Assembly (NCBI RefSeq): GCF_000442315.1
Contig: NZ_KE557320.1
Coordinates: 645,606 to 709,605 of the forward strand
Length of the DNA: 64,000 nt
Reading direction: 5' to 3'
Source of the DNA: Rubellimicrobium thermophilum DSM 16684
Lineage (GTDB): Bacteria; Pseudomonadota; Alphaproteobacteria; Rhodobacterales; Rhodobacteraceae
Shown: positions 37,756 through 46,716 of the stretch, one piece after another
How the letters are laid out: each line of letters begins with the position of its first letter
How positions within the stretch are numbered: the stretch's first letter is position 1
Notes under the pieces: model-generated
Told to the model about the DNA's origin: nothing
The model's input: the letters and a program-made list of their open reading frames with translations, nothing else
Databases searched by the model: none
Made by a program: the position numbers and the translations under genes

Positions 37756-38943
37756 ATGATGAAAAGACTGCTTCTGGCCGTCGGGGCCACGGCGCTGCTC
37801 GCCGGTGCGGCCGCGGCGCAGGACGCCGCGCCGAAGATCGGCATCATCCTCGGCTTCACCGGTCCGCTGGAATCGATCACGCCCTTCATGGCGCAGGCTG
37901 CCGAAGTCGCCATTGCCGAGGTCAATGCCGCCGGCGGCATCCTGGGGCAGCAGGTCGTCTCCGAGCGGGCCGATTCCACCTGCATCGATGCCGCCGCGGC
38001 CACAGCCGCAGCCGAAGGCCTGGTGGAAGGCGGCATCAACGCGATCATGGGGGCCGACTGCTCGGGCGTCACCAATGCCATCCTGACCAATGTCGCAGTG
38101 CCGAACGGCATCGGGATGATCTCGCCCTCGGCCACCTCGCCCGGTCTCTCGACCGTCGAGGACAACGGTCTGTTCTTCCGCACCGCGCCTTCCGACGCCC
38201 GTCAGGGTGTGGTGATGAGCGAGATCCTGATGGACCGCGGCATCACCGAAGTCGCCCTGACCTACACCAACAACGACTATGGCAAGGGTCTGGCCGACTC
38301 CTTCCAGGCCGCCTTTACCGAGATGGGCGGCACGGTCACGCTGGCTGCGCCGCATGAGGACGGCAAGGCCGACTACTCGGCCGAGGTCGCGGCGCTGGCG
38401 GCCACCGGTTCCGAAGTGCTGGTCGTGGCGGGCTACACCGATCAGGGCGGTCGTGGCATCATCCAGAATGCGCTCGATACCGGGGCCTTTGACACCTTCG
38501 TGCTGCCCGACGGCATGATCGGCCAGGACATCGTCGATGCGCTGGGCGCGGGGCTCGAGAACTCCTTCGGTCAGTATCCCGGCACCGACAGCCAGGGCGC
38601 CGCGATGTGGCAGGAGATCGCCGCTGCGCAGGGCTTTGACGGCACGTCGGCCTTTGCGCCCGAAAGCTACGATGCCGCCGCCCTCATCATGCTGGCGATG
38701 GCCAAGGCCGGCTCCACCGACTCGGCTGCCTGGACGGCGCAGGTCATGGACCTTGCCAATGCGCCGGGCGAGCAGATCTTCCCCGGCGAGCTGGCCAAGG
38801 CGCTGGAGCTGATCGCCGCCGGTCAGGACATCGACTATGAAGGCGCTACGGCCGTGGAACTGATCGGGCCGGGCGAATCCGCAGGCAACTACCGCGAAGT
38901 CGAGTTCAAGGACGGCGAGATCGTCACTGTCCGCTTCCGTTGA
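37756..38943 (+). CDS. livK: branched-chain amino-acid-type ABC substrate-binding protein
   Basis: Periplasmic receptor of the Peripla_BP_6 (Leu/Ile/Val-binding) class, 395 aa. MKRLLLAVGATALLAGAAAA is a signal peptide, cleaved before QDAAPKIG. Landmarks are GIILGFTGPLE, VNAAGGILGQQV, MGADCSGVTNAIL and ISPSATSPGLS. A disulfide may link the Cys of DSTCID and GADCSG. It is the first gene of the transporter operon, with a strong hairpin 27 bp after its stop. The exact ligand (branched-chain amino acid, amide, urea or other) cannot be told. Confidence 0.88.
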   Translation: MMKRLLLAVGATALLAGAAAAQDAAPKIGIILGFTGPLESITPFMAQAAEVAIAEVNAAGGILGQQVVSERADSTCIDAAAATAAAEGLVEGGINAIMGADCSGVTNAILTNVAVPNGIGMISPSATSPGLSTVEDNGLFFRTAPSDARQGVVMSEILMDRGITEVALTYTNNDYGKGLADSFQAAFTEMGGTVTLAAPHEDGKADYSAEVAALAATGSEVLVVAGYTDQGGRGIIQNALDTGAFDTFVLPDGMIGQDIVDALGAGLENSFGQYPGTDSQGAAMWQEIAAAQGFDGTSAFAPESYDAAALIMLAMAKAGSTDSAAWTAQVMDLANAPGEQIFPGELAKALELIAAGQDIDYEGATAVELIGPGESAGNYREVEFKDGEIVTVRFR

Positions 38944-38969
38944 ACCGAAGGGCAGATTGACCTGCCGTT

Positions 38970-38996
38970 GCGGCCCGGGGTATGGCCCCGGGCCGC
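38970..38996 (+). promoter_or_regulatory. intercistronic stem-loop after the binding-protein gene
   Basis: GCGGCCCGGGG (38970-38980), loop TATGG, CCCCGGGCCGC (38986-38996): an 11-bp perfect stem between the binding-protein gene and livG. A weaker GC hairpin follows at about 39005-39020. Such elements partly terminate or stabilise the upstream message, giving more receptor than membrane components. Confidence 0.65.
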
Positions 38997-39038
38997 CGCG
39001 CATCGGGGGCGCGGCCCCCCAAGACAAAGGGGACAGGG

Positions 39039-39815
39039 ATGATCGAGGTCCACGACCTGCACAGGCATTTCGGCGGCTTCCGTGCCGTGGACGGAGTTTC
39101 GCTGAAGATCCGGCAGGGTAGCATCACCGGATTGATCGGCCCGAACGGCGCCGGAAAGACAACGCTTTTCAATGTGATTGCGGGTCGTCTGCCCCCGACC
39201 TCGGGCCGCGTGACCATGGCCGGAGAGGACATCACGGGCCTGCCGCCGCACGAGCTCTTCCACAAGGGCCTGCTGCGCACCTTCCAGATCGCGCATGAAT
39301 TTCCCACCCTCACGGTGCGCGAGAACCTGATGATGGTGCCCCCCGGCCAATCCGGCGAAAGGCTCTGGAATACCTGGTTTGGCCGCCGCCGCATCCGCGA
39401 GGAAGAGGCCGCCCTGGCCCGCAAGGCCGACGAAGTCCTGGAGTTCCTGACCATCGCCCATCTGGCGGATGAAAAGGCAGGCAACCTGTCGGGTGGGCAG
39501 AAGAAGCTGCTCGAGCTGGGCCGGACGATGATGGTCGAGGCCCGCATCGTCTTCCTCGACGAGGTGGGGGCCGGCGTGAACCGCACCCTGCTCAATACCA
39601 TCGCCGACGCGATCCTGCGCCTCAATCGCGAACGCGGATACACCTTCTGCGTCATCGAACACGACATGGATTTCATCGCCCGGCTCTGCGACCCGATCAT
39701 CGTCATGGCCGAGGGCAAGGTGCTGGCCGAAGGCAGCGCAGCCGAGATCATGAAGAACGAGGCCGTGATCGAAGCCTATCTGGGGCGCGGCCTGAAGAAC
39801 AAGGGGGCGGCATGA
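39039..39815 (+). CDS. livG: ABC transporter ATP-binding protein LivG
   Basis: 258 residues from ATG 39039 (ribosome site AAGGGGA). Walker A GPNGAGKTT, the LIV-type HELFHKGLLRTFQIAHEFPTL Q-loop, signature LSGGQKKLLELG, Walker B IVFLDE, and H-loop VIEHDMDFI are all present. After Walker B the usual proline is replaced: the sequence is DEVGAGVN rather than the common DEPxAGxN. The LivG subfamily C-terminal extension is present. It overlaps livF by 4 bp. Confidence 0.93.
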   Translation: MIEVHDLHRHFGGFRAVDGVSLKIRQGSITGLIGPNGAGKTTLFNVIAGRLPPTSGRVTMAGEDITGLPPHELFHKGLLRTFQIAHEFPTLTVRENLMMVPPGQSGERLWNTWFGRRRIREEEAALARKADEVLEFLTIAHLADEKAGNLSGGQKKLLELGRTMMVEARIVFLDEVGAGVNRTLLNTIADAILRLNRERGYTFCVIEHDMDFIARLCDPIIVMAEGKVLAEGSAAEIMKNEAVIEAYLGRGLKNKGAA

Positions 39816-40645
39816 TTAGCGAAGATCCGCTCCGCGATGATCGCGGCAATCGTGACCTGTCCATCACCCGGCCTCGAGACGCGATACCCATGGACCCGAT
39901 CGTCCCGACGGCCACGCAACCTGCGACGAGCGTCGTCAACGCCTTCCTGGTGGGCGAAGCGATGGTAGGCGGCTATGGCCGCGGGCCATCGATCCTCAAC
40001 GGCTGCACCATCGCGGCGGAGAAGGGCCAGATTGCCGTCATCGTCGGGCCGAACGGGGCTGGCAAATCCACCGCGATGAAGGCGATCTTCGGGATGCTCG
40101 ATCTGCGCCAGGGCAGCGTTCGGCTGAACGGCGAGGACATCACCCGGCTCAGCCCGCAGGACCGCGTCGCCAAGGGGATGGCCTTCGTCCCTCAGACCCG
40201 CAACATCTTTCCTTCGCTGACCGTGCAGGAAAACCTGGAAATGGGCGCCTTTCTTCGAAAGGACGACATTTCCCGAACGATGGAGCAGGTTTACGAGCTG
40301 TTCCCGATCCTGCGCGAGAAGCGGCGACAGCCCGCCGGCGAATTGTCCGGCGGCCAGCGCCAGCAGGTTGCGGTCGGCCGCGCCCTCATGACCCAGCCCA
40401 GTGTCCTGATGCTCGACGAGCCGACGGCCGGGGTCTCTCCCATCGTGATGGATGAGCTCTTCGACCGCATCATCGAGATCGCCCGGACGGGAATCACCAT
40501 CCTGATGGTCGAGCAGAATGCGCGCCAGGCGCTCGAAATCGCGGACAAGGGCTATGTTCTCGTGCAGGGGGCGAATGCCTTCAGCGGAACCGGCAAGGAT
40601 CTGCTGGCCGACCCGCAGGTGCGCAAGAGTTTCCTCGGAGGTTGA
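39812..40645 (+). CDS. livF: ABC transporter ATP-binding protein LivF
   Basis: 277 residues with GPNGAGKSTAMKAIFGML (Walker A), FVPQTRNIFPSLTVQENL, signature LSGGQRQQVAVGRAL, Walker B VLMLDEPTAGVSP and H-loop MVEQNA. The ATG overlaps the livG stop (ATGA). The first ~45 residues are not part of the ATPase fold and contain no known domain. ATG 39890 (MDPIVPTATQPATS) is an alternative start that removes half of this, but it has no evident ribosome site. Confidence 0.92.
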   Translation: MISEDPLRDDRGNRDLSITRPRDAIPMDPIVPTATQPATSVVNAFLVGEAMVGGYGRGPSILNGCTIAAEKGQIAVIVGPNGAGKSTAMKAIFGMLDLRQGSVRLNGEDITRLSPQDRVAKGMAFVPQTRNIFPSLTVQENLEMGAFLRKDDISRTMEQVYELFPILREKRRQPAGELSGGQRQQVAVGRALMTQPSVLMLDEPTAGVSPIVMDELFDRIIEIARTGITILMVEQNARQALEIADKGYVLVQGANAFSGTGKDLLADPQVRKSFLGG

Positions 40646-40690
40646 GATGAGCACGGCAAGCCATTCCTCTTCCAGAGAAAGGGTTCGCTG

Positions 40691-41701
40691 ATGGACCTTC
40701 TCAACGCCCTCGTGGTCTTTCTCAATTTCGTGTTCGTTCCCGCTGTCTCCTACGGGGCGCAGCTGGCCCTGGGCGCGCTGGGAGTGACGCTGATCTACGG
40801 CATCCTGCGCTTCTCCAACTTTGCCCATGGCGACACAATGGCCTTCGGGACCGCCATCACCATCCTCTGCACCTTCGGGCTGCAGGCGCTCGGCATCACA
40901 TTCGGCCCACTGCCGACGGCCCTTCTGGCGCTGCCCGTGGGGATCGTGGCGACGGCCCTGCTCCTGCTGGGCACGGACCGCGTGGTCTACCGCTTCTACC
41001 GCGAAAGGAAGGCCGCACCCGTCATCCTTGTCATCGTGTCGATGGGCGTGATGTTCGTCATGAACGGCATCGTGCGCTTCATCATCGGCGTCGGGGATGT
41101 CACCTTTGCCGACGGTGCCCGCTTCCTCGTCTCGGCGCGCGGATTTCAGGAATGGTCCGGCCTCGAGGAGGGGCTTGCCATCCGGTCCTCGCAGGCCATC
41201 ACCGTCGTCACCGCCGCCATCGCCGTGGCGTTGCTGTTCTGGTTCCTCAACCACACCCGCACCGGCAAGTCGATGCGGGCCTTCAGCGACAACGAGGATC
41301 TCGCCCTGCTGTCCGGGATCAACCCCGAACGCGTCGTGGCCATCACCTGGATCATCGTCGCCGCGCTGGCGACCACGGCGGGGGTGCTCTACGGCCTGGA
41401 CAAGAGCTTCAAGGCCTTCACCTATTTCCAACTGCTCCTCCCCATCTTCGCAGCGGCCATCGTGGGGGGGCTGGGCAATCCGCTGGGCGCCATCGCCGGC
41501 GGCTTTGTCATCGCCTTCTCCGAGGTGATGCTGACATATGCCTGGCGGAAGGTCGTCCTGTACGCCCTGCCGGAGGGCTGGGCCCCCGACGGGCTGCTCC
41601 AGCTCATGTCCACGGAATACAAGTTCGCGGTCTCCTTCGCGATCCTCATCATCGTGCTGCTGTTCCGGCCCACGGGCCTCTTCAGGGGGCAATCGGTATG
41701 A
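40691..41701 (+). CDS. livH: branched-chain amino-acid ABC permease LivH
   Basis: 336-residue permease with about eight helices. LGALGVTLIYGILRFSNFAHGDTMAFG is the LivH N-terminal signature. The cytoplasmic coupling loop is MRAFSDNEDLALLSGINPERVVAITWII. The C-terminal part has GGLGNPLGAIAGGFVIAFSEVM. It overlaps livM by 4 bp and follows livF after a 45-bp gap. Confidence 0.93.
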   Translation: MDLLNALVVFLNFVFVPAVSYGAQLALGALGVTLIYGILRFSNFAHGDTMAFGTAITILCTFGLQALGITFGPLPTALLALPVGIVATALLLLGTDRVVYRFYRERKAAPVILVIVSMGVMFVMNGIVRFIIGVGDVTFADGARFLVSARGFQEWSGLEEGLAIRSSQAITVVTAAIAVALLFWFLNHTRTGKSMRAFSDNEDLALLSGINPERVVAITWIIVAALATTAGVLYGLDKSFKAFTYFQLLLPIFAAAIVGGLGNPLGAIAGGFVIAFSEVMLTYAWRKVVLYALPEGWAPDGLLQLMSTEYKFAVSFAILIIVLLFRPTGLFRGQSV

Positions 41702-43041
41702 CCACCGTCCCGCAGACCCGCGCCATCGCCACACCAGCCCGCGACAGCCTGCGCACACCGCTCCTGTTCCTGGGGATGGGAGTGCTGCTGGTCCTCACGG
41801 GGTTCCTGATGGGCGCGAATTATGCGCTGCTCGTCGTCAACATGGGCCTCGTCTCGGCGATCATGGCGCTGGGGGTGAACCTGCAATGGGGCTTTGCCGG
41901 CCTGTTCAACATCGGGGTGATGGGATTCCTCGCCCTCGGCGGCCTTGCCGCGGTGCTGATCGCCATGCCCCCCGTGACAGAGGCCTGGGCCGCTGGCGGC
42001 CTGCGCATCCTGCTGGGCCTGCTGCTCGGGGCGGCGACGGTGGTCCTGCTTGTCCTGCTGCGCATGCGCATGGCCCCGTCGCGCCGGCGCATGGCGGTCA
42101 TGATCGCCGTGGGCATCGCCGGATTTGTGCTGTTCCGGCGCGTGATCGACCCCGGCATCGTCGCCGTCGAGGCCGTGACGCCCGCCGCCACGGGCTATCT
42201 CGGCGGCCTGGGCCTGCCGGTGCTGCTCGCCTGGCCGGCCGGGGGGCTCCTGGCGGCAGGCGCAGCCTGGCTGATCGGCAAGACAGCCCTGGGGCTGCGG
42301 TCCGACTACCTGGCCATCGCCACGCTGGGCATCGCCGAGATCATCCTGGCCGTGCTCAAGAACGAGGACTGGCTGGCCCGCGGGGTCAAGAACGTGATCG
42401 GCATCCCCCGCCCCGTCCCGCGCGAGATCGACCTTCAGCGGAGCCCCGATTTCGTCGAGCAGGCGGCGCGCTTCGGCCTCAATGCCGTGGATGCCTCCAA
42501 GATCTGGGTCAACCTCCTCTACATGCTGCTGATCCTGGCGGTGCTGGGCCTCGTGCTGCTGCTGTCGCAGCTCGCCCTGAAGAGCCCCTGGGGCCGGATG
42601 GTTCGCGCGATCCGCGACAACGAGGTCGCAGCCGAAGCCATGGGCAAGGATGTCACCGCCCGGCACCTGCAGATCTTCGTCCTCGGCTCGGCCGTCATCG
42701 GCATTGCCGGGGCGATCATGGTCACGCTTGACGGTCAGCTGACCCCCGGCAGCTACCAGCCGCTGCGCTACACCTTCCTGATCTGGGTGATGGTGATCGT
42801 CGGCGGATCGGGCAACAACTGGGGGGCGATCCTGGGAGGCCTCCTGATCTGGTGGCTGTGGGTGATCGTCGCGCCGCTGGGGCAGCTCGTGTTCGGCAGC
42901 CTCGCCACGATGATGCCCGAGGGATCCTTCATGGCCCAGCGGCTGGCCGATGCGGGCGAACAGATGCGCCTGCTGACCATGGGGGTGGTGCTGCTCCTCG
43001 TGCTGCGCTTTTCGCCCCGCGGGCTCATCCCGGAGCGATAG
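41698..43041 (+). CDS. livM: branched-chain amino-acid ABC permease LivM
   Basis: 447 residues from ATG 41698, overlapping livH by 4 bp. It has the LivM core GVNLQWGFAGLFNIGVMGF and LRSDYLAIATLGIAEIIL, the coupling loop MVRAIRDNEVAAEAMGKDVTARHLQIFVLG, and GGSGNNWGAILGGLLIWWLW. An inserted pair of helices at about 100-195 is longer than in E. coli LivM but common in alphaproteobacterial forms. It closes the five-gene transporter. Confidence 0.92.
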   Translation: MTTVPQTRAIATPARDSLRTPLLFLGMGVLLVLTGFLMGANYALLVVNMGLVSAIMALGVNLQWGFAGLFNIGVMGFLALGGLAAVLIAMPPVTEAWAAGGLRILLGLLLGAATVVLLVLLRMRMAPSRRRMAVMIAVGIAGFVLFRRVIDPGIVAVEAVTPAATGYLGGLGLPVLLAWPAGGLLAAGAAWLIGKTALGLRSDYLAIATLGIAEIILAVLKNEDWLARGVKNVIGIPRPVPREIDLQRSPDFVEQAARFGLNAVDASKIWVNLLYMLLILAVLGLVLLLSQLALKSPWGRMVRAIRDNEVAAEAMGKDVTARHLQIFVLGSAVIGIAGAIMVTLDGQLTPGSYQPLRYTFLIWVMVIVGGSGNNWGAILGGLLIWWLWVIVAPLGQLVFGSLATMMPEGSFMAQRLADAGEQMRLLTMGVVLLLVLRFSPRGLIPER

Positions 43042-43051
43042 CCGCCGATCG

Positions 43052-43076
43052 GGCCTTCCCTCGCCGGGGGAAGGCC
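43052..43076 (+). terminator. stem-loop after livM
   Basis: GGCCTTCCC (43052-43060), loop TCGCCGG, GGGAAGGCC (43068-43076), beginning 10 bp after the livM stop. A probable end of the transporter transcript, without a T-tract. Confidence 0.55.
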
Positions 43077-43261
43077 GGACGGCATGGCAGCAGGCGCGAG
43101 ACAGGGGCATGACCGACAATCCTCCGGGCGCGGGATGCGCCGACGGGCCCGGTTTGCCTCAGACGGGTTAACGAATCGTAAGCGCAACGCGCGGTGGGTG
43201 TTGCGCGAATCGGGCCGGTCCGGGGGCCAGACCGTGGAGCGGATGGCCCCCGGCCCTGCCC

Positions 43262-44143
43262 TCAGCGGCGCAGCCGGAGGATGAGGCTCGAGGTATCCCA
43301 GCGCCCCCCGCCCATAGCCTGGACATCGGCGTAGAACTGATCCACCAGCGCGGTGACGGGCAGTGCGGCGCCGATCTCGCGCGCGGTGGCCAGGCAGATG
43401 GCCAGATCCTTGCGCATCCAGTCCACGGCGAAGCCATGATCGAAATGGCCGTCGAGCATGCTCTCGTGCCGGTTGACCATCTGCCAGGATCCGGCGGCCC
43501 CCTGCGAGATGACCTCCACCAGCGCACGACCGTCGAGGCCTGCCTTTTCGGCGAAGGCCAGCGCTTCGGACAGGGCCTGCACCAGTCCGGCGATGGCGAT
43601 CTGGTTGGCCATCTTGGCAAGCTGGCCCGAGCCCACCTCACCCAGCCGGCGGCAGATGCGCGTATAGGGCTTCATGATCGCCTCGGCCCGGGCATAGTCT
43701 TCCTCCGAGCCGCCGCACATGATCGAGAGCTGGCCGGTCTCGGCCCCCTTCTGGCCGCCGGAGACGGGGGCATCGACATAGCCGATGCCACGCCGCGCCG
43801 CCTCGGCCGCCAGCTCCCGCGTGACCTGGGCGCTGACAGTGGTGTGGTCGATGAAGAGGCCGCCGGGATCCATCCCCGCAAAGGCCCCGTCCGGCCCGAG
43901 ACAGACGGCACGCAGGTCGTCGTCATTGCCGACACAGGCCAGGACGACCTCTGCGCCCAGGGCCGCCTCGCGCGGGGTGGGCATGGCCCGACCGCCGTGA
44001 CGGGCGACCCAGGCCTCGGCCCGGGCGGCGGTGCGGTTGTAGACCGTCACCGCGGCACCGGACGCGGCCAGATGACCCGCCATCGGACCGCCCATGACCC
44101 CGAGCCCGAGAAAGGCCAGCCTCGGCCTGTCGTGATCTGCCAT
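43262..44143 (-). CDS. NAD(P)-dependent beta-hydroxyacid dehydrogenase (3-hydroxyisobutyrate dehydrogenase family)
   Basis: 293 residues from ATG 44143. Cofactor fold LAFLGLGVMGGPMAGHLA, substrate signature FIDHTTVSAQVTREL, catalytic-helix region VDAPVSGGQKGAETGQLSIM, and Lys in GSGQLAKMANQIAIAGLVQALSEA. This fits 3-hydroxyisobutyrate dehydrogenase or 2-hydroxy-3-oxopropionate reductase. It converges on the amino-acid transporter operon and is divergent from the acylase gene; valine catabolism would agree with the transporter but is only suggested by proximity. Confidence 0.88.
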   Translation of the reverse strand: MADHDRPRLAFLGLGVMGGPMAGHLAASGAAVTVYNRTAARAEAWVARHGGRAMPTPREAALGAEVVLACVGNDDDLRAVCLGPDGAFAGMDPGGLFIDHTTVSAQVTRELAAEAARRGIGYVDAPVSGGQKGAETGQLSIMCGGSEEDYARAEAIMKPYTRICRRLGEVGSGQLAKMANQIAIAGLVQALSEALAFAEKAGLDGRALVEVISQGAAGSWQMVNRHESMLDGHFDHGFAVDWMRKDLAICLATAREIGAALPVTALVDQFYADVQAMGGGRWDTSSLILRLRR

Positions 44144-44241
44144 GCGCTTGCTCCCCGACGCATTCCCTGCCAATGGGTGACCCGCCCGTCCCGCGCCGTC
44201 AACCGCCCCGGTCCACGCCAGAACACGCGAGAGTTCCGTCC

Positions 44242-46716
44242 TTGGCCACCCTCTTCCGATGGCTGTTCCGCGCGACCGTGACGCTCATCCTGCTGGGCCT
44301 GCTCGGCTTCGGCCTGGTGTGGTGGCTCGCCGCGCGTTCCCTGCCCGATTACGACGGCGAGCGGACGGTCAGCGGGATTACCGCACCGGTCGAGATCGTC
44401 CGCGACCATTCCAATGTGCCCCATATCTTCGGCCAGACCGATGCGGATGTGTTCTTCGGTCTGGGCTATGCCCATGCGCAGGACCGGCTGTGGCAGATGA
44501 TCGTCCTGCGGCGCACCGCGCAGGGGCGGCTGTCCGAGGTCTTCGGCGCGCGCACCCTGCCCATCGACCGGCTGCTGCGGCGGCTGGATCTCTATGGTCT
44601 TGCGACCGCCTCGGTCGCGGCTCAGGACGAGACGACGCTGGCGGCGCTCGAGGCCTACAGCGCGGGTGTCAATGCCTGGCTTCACGAGATCAATGCCGAG
44701 GCGAGAGGGCGCGGCGCCCCCGAGATGTGGCTGTTTCCGCAGGCCGTGGCCCCCTGGCAGCCGGCCGACAGCCTGGCCCTGCTCAAGCTGATGGCCCTGC
44801 AGCTGAACGGCCATCTGGAAGCCGAGGTGCGCCGGGCGCGCTTGTCGCTCGTCCTGCCGCCCGAGCGGGTGGCAGACCTCATGCCCGAGGCGCCGGGACC
44901 GGGGGTTGCGGCCCTGCCGCGCTATGCCGATCTCGTGCCGGCCGAAGGTCTGCCCCGCTTTGCCGCTGCCGATCCCGCGCCCCGCGATCCGCTGATGCCC
45001 GCGGCGCCCCTGCCCCTTGCCGGGGCGTCCAATGCCTGGGCCGCGGGGGTGTCGCGCACCGCCTCGGGCTCGACGCTGCTGGCCTCGGACCCGCATCTGC
45101 CCCTTTCGGCGCCGGGTCTGTTCTATCTCGCGCGGATCGAGCTGACATCGGGCGGGGTGATCGGCGGGACGATTCCCGGCATCCCCGCCATCCTGTCGGG
45201 GCGATCGGCCGATCTCGGCTGGGGGATCACGTCGAGCTGGCTCGACGATCTGGATGTCTATGCCGAGGAAGTGAATCCCCGGAATGCCGGCGAATACCGC
45301 ACGCCGGACGGCTGGGCCCCGTTCCGCACGCGCGACAGCATCATCCAGGTGAAGGATGCTCCGGCCGAGACGCTCCACCTGCAATGGACGGCGAACGGGC
45401 CGGTGTTGGGGCCGGAGGATTTCAACCTGGGCCTCGTGCGCCCGCCCGGCCATGTCATGGCGGTGAGCTGGACCGCCCTGTCGGACCGCGACACGACCAT
45501 GACCGCAGCCATCCGGCTGATGCGGGCGCAGAACATCGAGGAGGCGCTGGAGGCGGCCCGGCTCTTCGTGGCGCCGAGCCAGAACCTTGTCGTCGCCGAC
45601 CGCAACCGCATCGCGATGACGACGATGGGCACCCTGCCCGTCCGCGACCCCGCCCATCAGAGCCAGGGCCGGATGCCCACTCTGGGCTGGATCGCGCAGA
45701 ACCGCTGGCTGGGCGTCAAGGCGCCCGAGGCCAATCCGGTCTGGATCGACCCGGAAGGCGGCATCGTCGGCAACACGAACAACAAGGTCATCGACGCGCC
45801 CTTTCCCGATCACCTCTCCTGGCTGTGGGGCGACAGCCAGCGCGTCCAGCGATGGCGGTTCCTGATGCAGGCCCGCGAGATCCACACGCGCGAGAGCTTC
45901 ATCGAGGCGCAGCTCGACACCGTCTCGCCCGCTGCGCGCACGCTCTTGCCTCTGGTGGGGCGGGATCTGTGGTTCACCGGCGAAGCCGCCCCGGACGGCA
46001 CCCCCGAGCGCCTGCGCCAGCGCGCGCTGGCCCTTCTGGCCGAATGGAACGGCCAGATGAACGAGCATCTGCCCGAGCCTCTCATCTACGCCGCCTGGAT
46101 GCGTGCCCTGCAGGAGCGCCTGATTCGCGATGATCTGGGGCCGCTGGCCGACGAGTTCACGCAGGTCGAGCCGCTCTTCATCGAACGGGTGTTCCGTAAT
46201 GTGGACGGGGCCTCGGCCTGGTGCGATGTGCGGCAATCGGCCCCGGTCGAGACCTGCACGGACATCGCGCGGCTGGCGCTTGACGATGCGCTACTGTGGA
46301 TCCGCGAACGATGGGGCACCCAGATCGAATCCCTGCGCTGGGGCGATGCGCATGAGGCCGTCCACGCCCATCCCGTGCTGGGAAGCATCCCCCTGCTGTC
46401 CTGGTTCGTGAATATCCGGCAGAGCACCTCCGGCGACGATCAGACCCTGATGCGGGGGGTCACGGCCGGCACGGAGGCCGAGCCCTTCCGCAATGTCCAT
46501 GCGGCGGCCTATCGCGGGGTCTATGACTTTGCGGATCCCGATTCCTCGGTCTTCATCATCGCCACGGGACAGTCCGGCCATCCCCTTTCGCCGCATTACG
46601 ACGATCTGGGCGTGCTGTGGCGGCGGGGGGAATACATTCCCATGTCGCTCGACCCCGCGCTGGCGCGTGCCGCGGCCGTGGGGATCACCCGTCTTCTGCC
46701 CGAGAGCGCCGAGTAG
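44242..46716 (+). CDS. penicillin-acylase family amidohydrolase
   Basis: N-terminal-nucleophile hydrolase of the penicillin amidase/acyl-homoserine-lactone acylase family. An N-terminal membrane anchor (LILLGLLGFGLVWWLAARSL) precedes the alpha chain, which includes GLGYAHAQDRLWQM. The autocleavage site is G-A/S-N-A-W in LAGASNAWAAG, making Ser263 the nucleophile. The beta chain has SDPHLPL, TSSWLDDLDVYAEE and NTNNKV. TTG 44242 (GAGAG upstream) fits the family start; ATG 44173 adds 23 unlikely residues. The length of 824 aa is usual for alphaproteobacterial homologues. The acyl-amide substrate is unknown; AHL or lipopeptide substrates are possible. It converges with hflX, overlapping by 32 bp. 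Confidence 0.88.
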   Translation: MATLFRWLFRATVTLILLGLLGFGLVWWLAARSLPDYDGERTVSGITAPVEIVRDHSNVPHIFGQTDADVFFGLGYAHAQDRLWQMIVLRRTAQGRLSEVFGARTLPIDRLLRRLDLYGLATASVAAQDETTLAALEAYSAGVNAWLHEINAEARGRGAPEMWLFPQAVAPWQPADSLALLKLMALQLNGHLEAEVRRARLSLVLPPERVADLMPEAPGPGVAALPRYADLVPAEGLPRFAAADPAPRDPLMPAAPLPLAGASNAWAAGVSRTASGSTLLASDPHLPLSAPGLFYLARIELTSGGVIGGTIPGIPAILSGRSADLGWGITSSWLDDLDVYAEEVNPRNAGEYRTPDGWAPFRTRDSIIQVKDAPAETLHLQWTANGPVLGPEDFNLGLVRPPGHVMAVSWTALSDRDTTMTAAIRLMRAQNIEEALEAARLFVAPSQNLVVADRNRIAMTTMGTLPVRDPAHQSQGRMPTLGWIAQNRWLGVKAPEANPVWIDPEGGIVGNTNNKVIDAPFPDHLSWLWGDSQRVQRWRFLMQAREIHTRESFIEAQLDTVSPAARTLLPLVGRDLWFTGEAAPDGTPERLRQRALALLAEWNGQMNEHLPEPLIYAAWMRALQERLIRDDLGPLADEFTQVEPLFIERVFRNVDGASAWCDVRQSAPVETCTDIARLALDDALLWIRERWGTQIESLRWGDAHEAVHAHPVLGSIPLLSWFVNIRQSTSGDDQTLMRGVTAGTEAEPFRNVHAAAYRGVYDFADPDSSVFIIATGQSGHPLSPHYDDLGVLWRRGEYIPMSLDPALARAAAVGITRLLPESAE

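Noticed and set aside
36484-39027. Open frame of 847 codons antisense to the GlxA-type regulator and livK
   Set aside because: Both plus-strand genes have full family signatures; the antisense frame has none.
43168-43184. GTTAACGAATCGTAAGC as a full CtrA site
   Set aside because: One TTAA half is present and the second after seven bases reads TAAG; it lies between gene ends, not in a promoter.
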